A stretch of DNA of 64,000 nucleotides from Pseudomonas sp. Irchel 3E20 (GCF_900187645.1 NZ_FYEE01000004.1:310001-374000); one strand, 5' to 3'; positions 8,624 to 17,695 are shown, counted from the stretch's first letter. Numbers and translations: made by a program. The notes: generated from the sequence alone by a model not told the origin.

Positions 8624-11275
8624 TTAAGGGGCCGCGCGCGCCAGGCATTGCCCTTGCAGCCAATCCGCCGAAACCTGGCGCTGGCGCTTGTCCTGCACTG
8701 GTAGCTGGTAGGCGATATGACATTGCTCGCTCTGCCCTTCCCCCCAGCGGACAGTGAGGGTTCCCTTCTCGGCAATCCCTCGTACAAAGGCCTTGCTGCC
8801 CTGCCCGACCACACCCACTTCGACCCCTTGCTCATCGAATACCTGCGCCGCGAATGGCAGGTTGCGTCCTCCTTCCTGCTGGCTCTTGAGAACCACGGCG
8901 CGGCCGCTGACGGTGGCGAACTCCAGTAACGACACCGCCCCCAGGGTGGGTGCCACCGTTCTTGAGGTTTCGCTCAACTCAACATCGAAAGAGGTGCCAC
9001 TAGGGTCGAGGCTCACCCTGTTTTGCTGGAACGGCAGCAACGATGGCGCCACGGCGTAACCGCGCCCGTCCACCCGCACATTGCCAGCACTGCTCAACAA
9101 GGCCCCCTGCGCATCCGGCACATGCACCAGTGCAACGGCTTCCCCCAGAGACTGAGAGAGGGTCACACCCTCGCGATGCGCCACGAGCCCGCCATCGGCA
9201 CTGAACGACAATTGGCTGTTATGCCCCGAGCGCCCGTAGCCGGCCCGCAGGTTGGCGGCGCTGGTGCGGTAGCCACCATAGGCATTGAGACTGTCGTGGG
9301 TCGCCCCGTCATCGGCATTGCGGCTTCCCGACAGGTCGTAACTGAGTTCGTTCTGCTCCCCGGCCAGGCCGGAAAGGCCGACCTGATAGTGACTGGAGTC
9401 AGTTCTGCCACTGTTGCGCGAAAGCGAACTATTGAGGCTGGGTGCTCGCGAACTCCCACCCAAAGGCAACGACAGGCTCAGCACAAAGCGGTTGTCGGCC
9501 CGCCCCGCGTTGCTTTGCCGGCCAAAGAACACGTCATCGCTAGACTCCTGCGAAGACAGCTGCCGTCCATCGTCAATGCGCGATCGCTGCCAGGACAGGT
9601 TCCAATTGACCTTTTGCCAGGACGCGCCATAGCCGAGGGTGAATGAGGTCTGGCGCCCTTGGCTGCGCCCCCAATAGTCCGCCGAACTGCCGTACAAGCT
9701 GAGCGTGCCGCTCCCCAGTTTTTGGCTGAGGGTCAGGTCGACCCGGCTTTTCTGCCGGGCATAGGAGGACGGATCCGTGCCTTTGCGCGCCCACTCCCGG
9801 ATGTTGATCGCATCGATCAGGCTCAGGTAGCCCTCGGAGGTGAAACGGTACGCGCCCAGGACTACGTTGGTGCCCGAGTCCACAAGGTTTTTGTTATAGG
9901 CGATACCGAAGTTGGTCCCCGTGGACGTACCCTGGCCGGGGATCGCGGTACGCGCGCCACCCGCCTCCAAGGAAAACGCCCCTAACCAAGTGTTGAATGC
10001 CGTACCCAACTTGGCCTGGGCATAGCCTTCGGAAACCAGGCTGCCGCCATACAGCGTCACCGCGTTGCTCAACCCGCGCGATAAAGTGCCCTGCACCACC
10101 GCGGGGGAGCTGCGGGAGCTGCTGTTCTGGCGGACCTGGCCGAGCGCGGCGCTGTACTTCATGGCGTCGGCGCGCAGCAGTTGCGGGGTAACGGAAAACG
10201 GCACGACAAAACTGCGTTGGCGCCCCCCCACTTCGGTCACGCTGACCGACAGGTCACCGCCATAGCCTGTAGCGAACAAGTCATCGATCACGAATGGGCC
10301 CGGCGCCACGGTGGTTTCATAGATGCGGTAACCGTTCTGGCTGATGCTCACCGTCGCATTGCTGTCGGCAATCCCCCGCACCACCGGCGCATAGCCACGC
10401 TGCGACTGGGCAAGCATGCGCTCATCCGTGGCCAGGCTGATGCCGCGCAGGCCGACATTGTCCAGGATCTGCCCGCCAGTGAAGCTGTCGCCGATTGTCA
10501 GCAACGACTGAAGCGGCGCGACGGACCGCTGCACATAGGTGGCCGTGCTCTGGTATGGCGAACGCCCACGATTACTCCAGGCCTGCGCGCCCTGGTGCCG
10601 CAGGCGCCATTGACCCAGGTTGACGCCACCGTTGAGGCCTAGGTAGGTGCGGTCATTGCGCTCGCCCTCAGTGGTGAGGGAGGTGCTGAAGTTGTAGTTC
10701 AACAGACCGGCAGTGATGCCGCTGTCCCACTGCGACGGGTCGACATAAGCGCGGGCTGAAGGCTTCATGTACAGCTGCGGGATACTGAGGGTCAGTGCCA
10801 GGGAGCCAGGATCGAACAGGACGTCGGCGGCCAACAGCCAACTGCCGATCTCGGCACATTCAAGCGCATTCGGCGCCTGGCTGTTGCGAGGCGGGATTTT
10901 TTCCAAGGCAATACCCAACTTGGTCAGCAGCACCTGGTTAAAACAGGGAACCAGTTCAGAGCTATTGACCTTGTCGACAAAATCAATGTCCCAGCGGCCC
11001 GTGGAATAACCGTTGATGTATACGTCCACACGGTAAGTACCTGGTGCCAGGGGCGTACTCTTTTCAAAACGCGATAAATCAACTTTTGGCCCGATAGTCT
11101 GGGTAAAAGCGTCAAGATCAAAAGTGAGCGGCGTTAGGGGTTGCGCCATTAATTGCACACTCGGCCCTGCAGTGAAAAACAAACAACCGACCAGCGGAAA
11201 TACACGGGCGAACCCATTACAAATAACGCCGACAGCAGGACGACGGCGCGACAACAGTTGCTTTTCGACAGGCAT
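8624..11275 (-). CDS. Outer-membrane fimbrial usher, operon A
   Basis: An 883-residue FimD/PapC-family usher. The signal-like segment (F-P-L-V-G-C-L-F-F-T-A-G) precedes the N-terminal domain (L-T-F-D-L-D-A-F), the barrel with plug (P-V-V-R-G-I-A-D-S-N-A-T-V, G-P-F-V-I-D-D-L-F-A-T-G-Y-G-G-D-L) and C-terminal domains (G-R-A-V-V-L-K, F-V-R-G-I-A). The ATG at 11275 was chosen from several in-frame starts (open to 11347) because it gives a compact signal peptide. It assembles the operon A pilin and adhesin. Long identical stretches shared with the usher at 2223-4913 show a common recent ancestor. Confidence 0.93.
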   Translation of the reverse strand: MPVEKQLLSRRRPAVGVICNGFARVFPLVGCLFFTAGPSVQLMAQPLTPLTFDLDAFTQTIGPKVDLSRFEKSTPLAPGTYRVDVYINGYSTGRWDIDFVDKVNSSELVPCFNQVLLTKLGIALEKIPPRNSQAPNALECAEIGSWLLAADVLFDPGSLALTLSIPQLYMKPSARAYVDPSQWDSGITAGLLNYNFSTSLTTEGERNDRTYLGLNGGVNLGQWRLRHQGAQAWSNRGRSPYQSTATYVQRSVAPLQSLLTIGDSFTGGQILDNVGLRGISLATDERMLAQSQRGYAPVVRGIADSNATVSISQNGYRIYETTVAPGPFVIDDLFATGYGGDLSVSVTEVGGRQRSFVVPFSVTPQLLRADAMKYSAALGQVRQNSSSRSSPAVVQGTLSRGLSNAVTLYGGSLVSEGYAQAKLGTAFNTWLGAFSLEAGGARTAIPGQGTSTGTNFGIAYNKNLVDSGTNVVLGAYRFTSEGYLSLIDAINIREWARKGTDPSSYARQKSRVDLTLSQKLGSGTLSLYGSSADYWGRSQGRQTSFTLGYGASWQKVNWNLSWQRSRIDDGRQLSSQESSDDVFFGRQSNAGRADNRFVLSLSLPLGGSSRAPSLNSSLSRNSGRTDSSHYQVGLSGLAGEQNELSYDLSGSRNADDGATHDSLNAYGGYRTSAANLRAGYGRSGHNSQLSFSADGGLVAHREGVTLSQSLGEAVALVHVPDAQGALLSSAGNVRVDGRGYAVAPSLLPFQQNRVSLDPSGTSFDVELSETSRTVAPTLGAVSLLEFATVSGRAVVLKSQQEGGRNLPFAAQVFDEQGVEVGVVGQGSKAFVRGIAEKGTLTVRWGEGQSEQCHIAYQLPVQDKRQRQVSADWLQGQCLARAAP

Positions 11276-11368
11276 GATTATCGCTTCATATAAACAATTC
11301 GCAGGACGAACTGAACACCTACACAAAGAGCAGGCTGTAGTTATCACACTGACCTAACCCTTCAAACA

Positions 11369-12154
11369 CTACCTGTGCAGCGGGGCTCGCTGTGGCAGTG
11401 AAAAACCGCCGTAATCATTGATGTATTTAAATTCAACATGCATCTGCTGAGGAAACAAACTTGGAATATTGGCCTGTGCAAAACGCATTACCTGGCCTGG
11501 TGCAACCATCGCATCGCCAGCGATCAAGGCCAACGGTACTTGTGTGCCGTCCGGCGCAGTAAGTGCCACTTCATTGAACGTGACGTGGAAAGCCGAAGGA
11601 TTGAATACTTCCAGGGTGCCATTTTTATTGCCTGGCCTCAGCGTCCAACGCAGCTGAGCGGGAGCCTGCTCTGAATTACCCGGCAGGGAATTTGGGCGGA
11701 AAAACAACTTGGTGCGAATGCGGAAGGCGAATGTCAGCTGATTGCTGCCCTCATCGGACTCTTGGTTTTTAATGTCAACTTTTGGCGGAACTTCCAGGAC
11801 ATTGAGCCAGAATACCGACTCTTTATCGACAGGCAACGGCTCCTTTGTATAAGTCACGCGCAATGCCTGGCTTTTCCCCGCATCCAGGCGAAATACCGGG
11901 GGCGTTATATTAAAAGGCGCATCAGCGGCATCGGCGTCTTGTTCGGCCCCACTTAACCAGACTTGCACCAGGCGAGATTGCTGACGATCATCATTTGTCA
12001 GCCTTACCGTTATTTCCCGGCGCAGCTCTGGATAAATCTGGCGGGACCCTTCAATAACCACGCCGGCGCTCGCGTGCCAAGACGCTATTGCGGTCGACAG
12101 GCAAACCACACCCACCGCAAGTTGGCGAAATGATTCGCTAAGTAAATACGACAT
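11369..12154 (-). CDS. PapD-like periplasmic fimbrial chaperone, first chaperone of operon A
   Basis: A 261-residue chaperone with signal peptide (L-A-V-G-V-V-C-L-S-T-A-I-A) and mature start G-V-V-I-E-G-S-R. It has the anchoring Arg, T-K-L-F-F-R-P with its Lys, and D-K-E-S-V-F-W-L-N-V-L-E-V-P-P. It lies between pilin and usher and is the counterpart of 4964-5752, sharing T-P-P-V-F-R and Y-T-K/R-E-P-L-P. The end of the protein (K-Y-I-N-D-Y-G-G-F-S) also matches its counterpart. It most likely serves the major pilin. Confidence 0.9.
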   Translation of the reverse strand: MSYLLSESFRQLAVGVVCLSTAIASWHASAGVVIEGSRQIYPELRREITVRLTNDDRQQSRLVQVWLSGAEQDADAADAPFNITPPVFRLDAGKSQALRVTYTKEPLPVDKESVFWLNVLEVPPKVDIKNQESDEGSNQLTFAFRIRTKLFFRPNSLPGNSEQAPAQLRWTLRPGNKNGTLEVFNPSAFHVTFNEVALTAPDGTQVPLALIAGDAMVAPGQVMRFAQANIPSLFPQQMHVEFKYINDYGGFSLPQRAPLHR

Positions 12155-12182
12155 TGCATTGATCTCTACAGATTAGGAAGTA

Positions 12183-12207
12183 GCGCCCAACCGCGAAAGT
12201 TGGGCGC
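12183..12207 (-). promoter_or_regulatory. Intercistronic hairpin after the operon A pilin gene
   Basis: A perfect 9-bp stem, GCGCCCAAC/GTTGGGCGC, with a 7-nt loop, between the pilin stop (12254) and the chaperone start (12154). It lacks a T run, so a role in mRNA stability or partial attenuation is more likely than full termination. The GCGCCC/GGGCGC core matches the hairpin at 5778-5802 in operon B. Confidence 0.6.
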
Positions 12208-12253
12208 CAAGCCTATCAATCAGGTTACTGAGCCCGAACGAACTCAGAACTTA

Positions 12254-12820
12254 TCAGGGGAAGGTCACGGAATACTGGACACTGGTTTCCACCTTGCCTG
12301 GGCTGGCCGCCCCACCTACTGCCACATAGCGTGCGGCGAAAGGCAGGGTGGCCAGGCCGGAAGTGACCTGAGCCGCCGTGGTGCTCTGGCCTTTACGCAG
12401 ATCGATGACTGCATCGTTGGCCAGCGCTCTATCAATGATCTGCACTTCTACGTTGCTTGCCGGGCTGCTCGTGGCACGGTTACGCAGGTTACCGGTAGTC
12501 GGGCTGATCGCCGGGCTGCCGATTTCATACAGCACGGCAACGTTGGTGCCGTCCGGGCAATGCTGACCACCGACATAGATAGCGAAAGGCTTGGCACCGG
12601 CGGATTCACCTTCTGCCGACAACGCGGTGTTCTGGATGGTATCGAGCACCACCGGGAAGTTTGCACCCGAACCCGGCGCACCGCCGGTACCGCCGCTGAT
12701 GGTGCAAGTAATGCCCCTGATCTCGCCCGTGATGTTAATAGTACCGTCGGCTGCGAGAGCAGCTCCTGCGAATACACTGGAGGCCGCCAGAAAACCCAAA
12801 GCAATTACATTTTTTTTCAT
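12254..12820 (-). CDS. Major fimbrial subunit (pilin), operon A
   Basis: A 188-residue pilin starting M-K-K-N-V-I-A-L-G-F-L-A-A-S-S, with cleavage near A-L-A-A. It has the Gly-rich N-terminal extension (S-G-G-T-G-G-A-P-G-S-G-A-N-F-P), two Cys of the fold (I-T-C-T-I-S and Q-H-C-P-D-G) and a C-terminal Y-S-V-T-F-P. The ATG at 12820 gives the signal peptide; upstream codons to 12955 are not signal-like. The 262-nt region between it and the response regulator gene at 13083 should hold the operon A promoter. Confidence 0.9.
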   Translation of the reverse strand: MKKNVIALGFLAASSVFAGAALAADGTINITGEIRGITCTISGGTGGAPGSGANFPVVLDTIQNTALSAEGESAGAKPFAIYVGGQHCPDGTNVAVLYEIGSPAISPTTGNLRNRATSSPASNVEVQIIDRALANDAVIDLRKGQSTTAAQVTSGLATLPFAARYVAVGGAASPGKVETSVQYSVTFP

Positions 12821-13082
12821 GATGAAAATTTCACTCACGAGAGAAGAACAATAAAAAGAGGCCTTTACCAACAGTAGGGACTTACTGCCTTTCAAGACGC
12901 CAATTAATCCATCGACGTTCCGACGACCTGCGCCAGAACACGAAAAATATCCCACAAGTGGGGAGCATGCAGATACGAGACAAGTCCCAAAATCTACTGC
13001 GCTTTATATTTTTTGATGCACTCGCAGTTGCCTATACAACTAGCGAATATGACGCAATAATCATTCTCAGTTAGCCGAGTGG

Positions 13083-13769
13083 TTATATCACGCCGCTCGC
13101 CTGCATTTTGAAAAGTTCTATATCCGTACGAATACTTAGTTTTCTGAAGGCTGCTTGTTTTTGTCCGCTAATGGTTTTACGGCTTTTCATAAATTTTGTT
13201 GCAATTTGCGATACCGACATCCCGAGTAAACAGCAACGGATAACTTCTATTTCTTTCGGGCTCAGCAACGGGCACTCCATCGGGCTTTTGGTTCTTGCCT
13301 TGGGCATATCTAACCCGGACATGGCCATGCCGGAGAACGCGTTGAGTTCAGCCAATAAGGGCGGGGGTAAATAACGGCGCCCCGAGGCCACTGCGCGCAC
13401 TGCTGGAATCAACTGATCGGTAGCTTGGCTCTTCCCAAAGTAGCCGCTGGCGCCTGCCCGCAGAGCCATTTTTATCGTTGATGGCATCTCCAGCGCGGAA
13501 TATATGAGAATCCGCAGGTGCGGGTAGCGATTATGCAGTAGTTGTAGAAGGCTCACCCCGTCAAGGTCTTCCTCACCCAACTGATAGTCCACGATGAGCA
13601 CATCGCTGGCCGATCGGCGCAGGGCCTCTATTAGCTGCGCACTACAGGCATAAACGCCCACTACTTGGAAATCGCTTTCCCGCGACAATCTGGCCTCGAG
13701 CGCCTCTCGGATCAAGGCCTGTTTATCCAGCACGATAATGGTTAACAATGCAGCTGTAGACACGCTCAT
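13083..13769 (-). CDS. LuxR/NarL-family response regulator, RcsB/FimZ-like
   Basis: A 228-residue two-domain regulator. The receiver (residues 9-125) has the phospho-acceptor Asp at about 61 (V-L-I-V-D-Y-Q-L-G), an acidic D-K pair at its start and the conserved Lys in G-Y-F-G-K. Residues about 163-225 form a LuxR-type helix-turn-helix (L-L-S-P-K-E-I-E-V-I-R, S-V-S-Q-I-A-T-K-F-M-K-S-R-K-T-I-S). No histidine kinase is encoded nearby, so it is an orphan here. It lies just upstream of, and on the same strand as, the two fimbrial operons, so control of fimbriae is the natural inference. Confidence 0.88.
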   Translation of the reverse strand: MSVSTAALLTIIVLDKQALIREALEARLSRESDFQVVGVYACSAQLIEALRRSASDVLIVDYQLGEEDLDGVSLLQLLHNRYPHLRILIYSALEMPSTIKMALRAGASGYFGKSQATDQLIPAVRAVASGRRYLPPPLLAELNAFSGMAMSGLDMPKARTKSPMECPLLSPKEIEVIRCCLLGMSVSQIATKFMKSRKTISGQKQAAFRKLSIRTDIELFKMQASGVI

Positions 13770-14159
13770 ATCACCTGAAACTTTTTCTGATTATTCAAAA
13801 TATGTCTGACACGCACCTGAAAAATACAAGGCATATCAGGCTCCTACTCTCCCTGCCGGCAAAAAGACACAGACCTCAAAATGAATCAACTTAAACAATG
13901 TTTTATTTATTGTCGCAATACAATTCCTGCCCCCGCCGACCATTTATTTATTTGCGGTGAACATAAATAACGAGAAACATAAAAGTTGCCCTCGCGACCA
14001 TTTACTGACCCGCCCCTGACGGTGCATTCACTCGCCAAGCCCTTTCAGACAAGCGCACTTCCCGGTTGCCATCTATCATGCGTTGATCTGCTGATAGCGC
14101 TTTCATTGGCGGCTTCTTCCCTTTAACGAAGATCCTCAAGCTCCCCACAGGTTTTGCCA
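13770..14159. promoter_or_regulatory. Divergent AT-rich promoter region between the response regulator and EAL genes
   Basis: About 390 bases between two divergently read genes. The middle part (13870-14000) is much more AT-rich than its surroundings, as is common in Pseudomonas at MvaT/MvaU-silenced promoters. It should hold both promoters. I see no ORF, RNA gene or clear terminator. Confidence 0.45.
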
Positions 14160-15701
14160 ATGCCATTGACTGTCAAAGGTCGCCGGTCGCGATCAGCCCG
14201 TTTGGTCATCACCCTGCTGATTGGCACCGTGCCCATCGCCCTGGGCTTCGCCATTCTTTATCTGCAGGCGCAGCGCAGCCTAGAGGACTCCACGGCCCGC
14301 ACCGCACAGGAGGCGGTACGTCAATTCGACCTGATGCTCGACAACACCGAACAAGCCGCACGCGCACTACTGCCGTTGGCCGGACAAGCATGCGACCGTG
14401 ACAGGCAACTGGCGTTGCGTGAACAAGTGACTCGGCGCCCGTTCGTGCGCTCTACCAATCTGATTTTCGATAGCGTCAACTATTGCAGCTCGCTTTTTGG
14501 CGACCGCTTCGTGGCCGAACTCAAGGCCGAGGATTACGTCGCGGGCCAGTTGCTGCTAATGCCTGGCAATCCCGTCACCCCTGACACGGCACTGTTGGTC
14601 TATCGCCAAAGCGAAGGCCGCCGTGGGGCGCTGGCTACGGTCGATGGCTATCACCTGACCAATGCGCTGCGCCTCATCAGTCCTTACAGCGATTTGCTAT
14701 TGCAAGTTGGGCCAAACTGGTTGTCTTCACAGGGCAAGGTGCTCGATTCCACGCCGCCCTCTTACCCGGTGGCGCCGAGTCACCTCAGTTCCTCGCGTTA
14801 TCCCTACAGCGTCGCCGCGGGCATGCCGCAAGGTGAGGTCTGGCGCTACATGAAGGCCCGCTACCCTGCACTGTTCAGCCTGCTGATTTTTTTCGGGGCA
14901 TTGTCCGCCGTCCTCGGCCATTGGCTGCAAAAACGCACGTCCTGGCCCGGGCATGAATTGCACCGCGCGCTGGAGGCCGGCGAGTTCATTCCATATTTCC
15001 AGCCAGTGGTGCGCGGCGACACCCTGCAGTGGGCCGGGATTGAAGTGTTGATGCGCTGGCAGCACCCCAAGCAAGGCCTGGTGCGCCCCGACATGTTCAT
15101 CCCGTTCGCCGAACACTGCGGGTTGATCGTGCCGATGACCCGCTCGCTGATGCGCCAAACCTCCACCGTGCTCGCCCCCCATGCCGCGCAACTGGTCGAT
15201 GGCTTCCATGTGGGCGTGAACATCACCGCCAGCCACTGCCTGGATTTGGCATTGGTGGACGATTGCCGCGAGTTTCTGGCGGCTTTCCCACCGGGCAAGG
15301 TTTCCCTGGTACTGGAACTGACTGAACGCGAGCTGATTCAGCCCACCGAGATCACCCATCAACTGTTTGAACAATTGCACGGCTTGGGCGTGCTGATCGC
15401 CATCGATGACTTCGGCACGGGGCATTCCAGCCTGGGTTATTTGCGCCAGTTCAAGGTGGATTTCTTGAAAATCGACCAGAGTTTTGTGGCAATGATCGGT
15501 ATTGACGCCCTCTCCCGGCACATACTCGACAGCATTATCGAACTCTCGGCCAAGCTGGACCTGGGGATTGTCGCCGAGGGGGTGGAGACAGTGCTCCAGA
15601 GTGAGTATCTGGCCGCCCAGGGCGTGGACTATCTGCAAGGCTATCTGTTCGGCCGCCCGATGCCAGGCGATGAGTTCCTTGTTGCATTAAGCAAACATTA
15701 A
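14160..15701 (+). CDS. Membrane-bound c-di-GMP phosphodiesterase (CSS-motif sensor plus EAL domain)
   Basis: A 513-residue inner-membrane protein. A transmembrane helix at about 14-35 and a second at about 233-255 flank a periplasmic domain with the C-S-S motif (residues about 109-111), as in the PdeB/PdeC-type family where a disulfide controls activity. The cytoplasmic EAL domain (about 262-505) has E-V-L in the EAL position, the D-D-F-G-T-G-H-S-S-L loop and K-I-D, so hydrolysis of c-di-GMP to pGpG is expected. The ATG at 14160 was chosen over the in-frame TTG at 14154; an AGG lies 9 nt upstream. Its place beside fimbrial genes suggests local control of adhesion. Confidence 0.9.
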   Translation: MPLTVKGRRSRSARLVITLLIGTVPIALGFAILYLQAQRSLEDSTARTAQEAVRQFDLMLDNTEQAARALLPLAGQACDRDRQLALREQVTRRPFVRSTNLIFDSVNYCSSLFGDRFVAELKAEDYVAGQLLLMPGNPVTPDTALLVYRQSEGRRGALATVDGYHLTNALRLISPYSDLLLQVGPNWLSSQGKVLDSTPPSYPVAPSHLSSSRYPYSVAAGMPQGEVWRYMKARYPALFSLLIFFGALSAVLGHWLQKRTSWPGHELHRALEAGEFIPYFQPVVRGDTLQWAGIEVLMRWQHPKQGLVRPDMFIPFAEHCGLIVPMTRSLMRQTSTVLAPHAAQLVDGFHVGVNITASHCLDLALVDDCREFLAAFPPGKVSLVLELTERELIQPTEITHQLFEQLHGLGVLIAIDDFGTGHSSLGYLRQFKVDFLKIDQSFVAMIGIDALSRHILDSIIELSAKLDLGIVAEGVETVLQSEYLAAQGVDYLQGYLFGRPMPGDEFLVALSKH

Positions 15702-15904
15702 CCAGGCTGTACATACAAGCGTACTAAACCGCTCGAAGTAGATAAGCGCCACGCCGTGATTTACTCCGGCGTCTTTAACTACTACAATTTTTCCTGTCTG
15801 CGCAAAATCGCAGGCACGCCATTTACACCAGGTCATTTCAAGATTTTGGCTTAGAGCCAGGTTCTCGGTTGGTATCAGCCAAATACATTATTGGAGTAAA
15901 GATA

Positions 15905-16267
15905 TTGTCCAGACTCGCTGAATTTCGTGCCGCTGAAAAGGCCCTTCAAGAACAGCTCGCGCAGCTGGAATCGTTGAAGAATGACGCCGGACTCAAAAAA
16001 GAAATCGAGTTCGAGGAAAAACTCCAGGGCCTGATGAAAACCTACGGTAAAAGCCTGCGCGATATTATCGCGATCCTTGATCCGCACCCGAGCAAATCGA
16101 GCCCGCTGGCAGTCACGCCGAAAACCCGCCGCGCCCGTGTGGTCAAGGTTTATCAGAACCCACACACCGGCGAACTGATCGAGACCAAGGGTGGCAACCA
16201 CCGTGGCCTCAAGGCCTGGAAGGAGCAATACGGCGCCACGACCGTTGATTCCTGGCTACGTGGGTAA
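15905..16267 (+). CDS. mvaU: H-NS-like xenogeneic silencer MvaU/MvaT (TTG start)
   Basis: A 120-residue protein, S-R-L-A-E-F-R-A-A-E-K-A-L after the start, typical of MvaU. An N-terminal coiled coil (to about 60, with L-K-K-E-I-E-F-E-E-K-L) oligomerises it; the C-terminal domain with K-G-G-N-H-R-G-L-K-A-W-K is the AT-rich DNA-binding part. The start is TTG at 15905, 8 nt after a GGAG (15893-15896); this restores the usual length and N-terminus, whereas the in-frame start at 15869 adds 12 atypical residues and has no such ribosome-binding site. It is probably monocistronic, ending at the terminator at 16284. Family members silence foreign and AT-rich genes, including fimbrial ones. Confidence 0.9.
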   Translation: MSRLAEFRAAEKALQEQLAQLESLKNDAGLKKEIEFEEKLQGLMKTYGKSLRDIIAILDPHPSKSSPLAVTPKTRRARVVKVYQNPHTGELIETKGGNHRGLKAWKEQYGATTVDSWLRG

Positions 16268-16283
16268 GCGATACCTGCTCATC

Positions 16284-16312
16284 AAAAGCCCTGCCTGTGC
16301 AGGGCTTTTTTA
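16284..16312 (+). terminator. Intrinsic terminator of mvaU
   Basis: A stem AAAGCCCTGC/GCAGGGCTTT with a short CTGT loop and a following T run, 16 nt after the mvaU stop. Confidence 0.9.
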
Positions 16313-16485
16313 GTTATGCCGAAAGTTGCGGGGCGGTTCAAATAGGCCTGCGCCGTAGTCCCCCATGTATACCCATCGCAGATCCGCGGAAATTCACCGG
16401 ATCAACCTGTCGCACAACTTTTTACATAGCGCCTTATGATTAGTTTTTAGCCACGAAGGCACGCTTTTGAACATCGACTTTTAAA

Positions 16486-17016
16486 CTAGAGCTGCAAGCT
16501 ATTGCGCGTAGCGAGTATCTGCGCCTGATTCAAGGAAAACTCGGCAGCCTGTCCAGCATAGGAAAAAACAAAAGCCCGGCGGGCATCCACGGCCGTGACT
16601 AAGGTTTGCGACAGCACATGTTCACCGTTGCGAGTAACTGTGCAGGTGGTCTCGAATGCTGTTAACTGCGCCAACTTGGATGGGTGTATTCGATTGCAAA
16701 CGCTTTGATATCCACCTGCGGAAAAATCCTTTTGGACCCTTTTGCGCATTTCCAATAACACCCCCTGCACATTGACTACATGGTCGGGGGCCACCTCAGT
16801 CATGGTCAATTCCATCACCATCACCGGCGTGCCCGTGGCGTCATACTTGACCGCACGTTGCCGGGATAGAGAGGAAGCTGCCGCGTGGGCATCCACCGTC
16901 ACCTCCTCGGGTTGCCAGCCAGCAGGCCAGTTGACGACCGGGGCGGCAGCCAAGGCATTAGCGGTGGCCGGCAGGGCCAGGGCACAGAGTAAAGCGCGCA
17001 GCACGCGGGGGATCAT
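16486..17016 (-). CDS. Putative periplasmic protein, probably DUF4946 family
   Basis: A 176-residue protein with a clear signal peptide (I-P-R-V-L-R-A-L-L-C-A-L-A-L-P-A-T-A-N-A-L-A). The mature part has W-P-A-G-W near the start and two Cys (S-V-C-N-R, T-T-C-T-V) that could form a disulfide. The pattern resembles a Pseudomonas family I know as DUF4946, but this is from memory. The ATG at 17016 was chosen; an in-frame TTG at 17028 is possible. It is alone on its strand, divergent from gloA. The function is unknown. Confidence 0.7.
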   Translation of the reverse strand: MIPRVLRALLCALALPATANALAAAPVVNWPAGWQPEEVTVDAHAAASSLSRQRAVKYDATGTPVMVMELTMTEVAPDHVVNVQGVLLEMRKRVQKDFSAGGYQSVCNRIHPSKLAQLTAFETTCTVTRNGEHVLSQTLVTAVDARRAFVFSYAGQAAEFSLNQAQILATRNSLQL

Positions 17017-17173
17017 CAAGGTACTCAAGGCTCACGGGCGAAGCGGTAAAGTCTGGGCCCACGCGGGCAGCGAGGCAATAGCCCGTTGGCCTTGGCACCA
17101 GCCGTTGCGTATCATGCCAGCGGTTGACCGCAAGCCACGCCGTTTGCCCACTTCTCTATTTTCCGGAGGGCTC

Positions 17174-17695
17174 ATGAGCCTGCACGAACTGAACACCTTC
17201 CCGGGCGTGACCGCCCAACCTGACGCCGCCACCGCCCAATTCGTGTTTAACCACACCATGTTGCGCGTCAAGGACATCACCAAATCCCTGGACTTCTACA
17301 CCCGCATCCTCGGCTTTTCGCTGGTGGAAAAACGCGACTTCCCTGAAGCCGAGTTCAGCCTGTACTTCCTCGCGCTCGTCGATAAAAACAGCATCCCCGC
17401 CGACTCTGGGGCCCGTACCGAGTGGATGAAATCCATCCCCGGCATTCTCGAGTTGACCCACAACCACGGCACCGAGAACGACCCCACCTTCAGCTACCAC
17501 AACGGCAACACCGACCCACGCGGCTTTGGCCATATCTGCATTTCGGTGCCGGACATCCGCGCCGCGTGCGAGCGCTTTGAAGCCTTGGGCTGCGACTTCC
17601 AGAAACGCCTCAACGACGGGCGCATGAAAAGCCTGGCCTTTATCAAAGACCCTGACGCCTATTGGGTGGAAATCATCCAGCCTGCGGCCTTGTAA
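17174..17695 (+). CDS. gloA: Lactoylglutathione lyase (glyoxalase I)
   Basis: A 173-residue metalloenzyme that converts the methylglyoxal-glutathione hemithioacetal to S-lactoylglutathione. Metal ligands are visible: His in F-N-H-T-M-L-R-V, Glu in I-L-E-L-T-H-N, His in G-F-G-H-I-C-I and Glu in Y-W-V-E-I-I-Q-P. The length and the D-F-Y-T-R-I-L-G-F signature fit the long, Zn-type glyoxalase I. The ATG at 17174 follows a perfect GGAGGG (17165-17170); the open frame runs upstream to 16742 without family similarity. It shares a bidirectional terminator with ahpF. Confidence 0.95.
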   Translation: MSLHELNTFPGVTAQPDAATAQFVFNHTMLRVKDITKSLDFYTRILGFSLVEKRDFPEAEFSLYFLALVDKNSIPADSGARTEWMKSIPGILELTHNHGTENDPTFSYHNGNTDPRGFGHICISVPDIRAACERFEALGCDFQKRLNDGRMKSLAFIKDPDAYWVEIIQPAAL

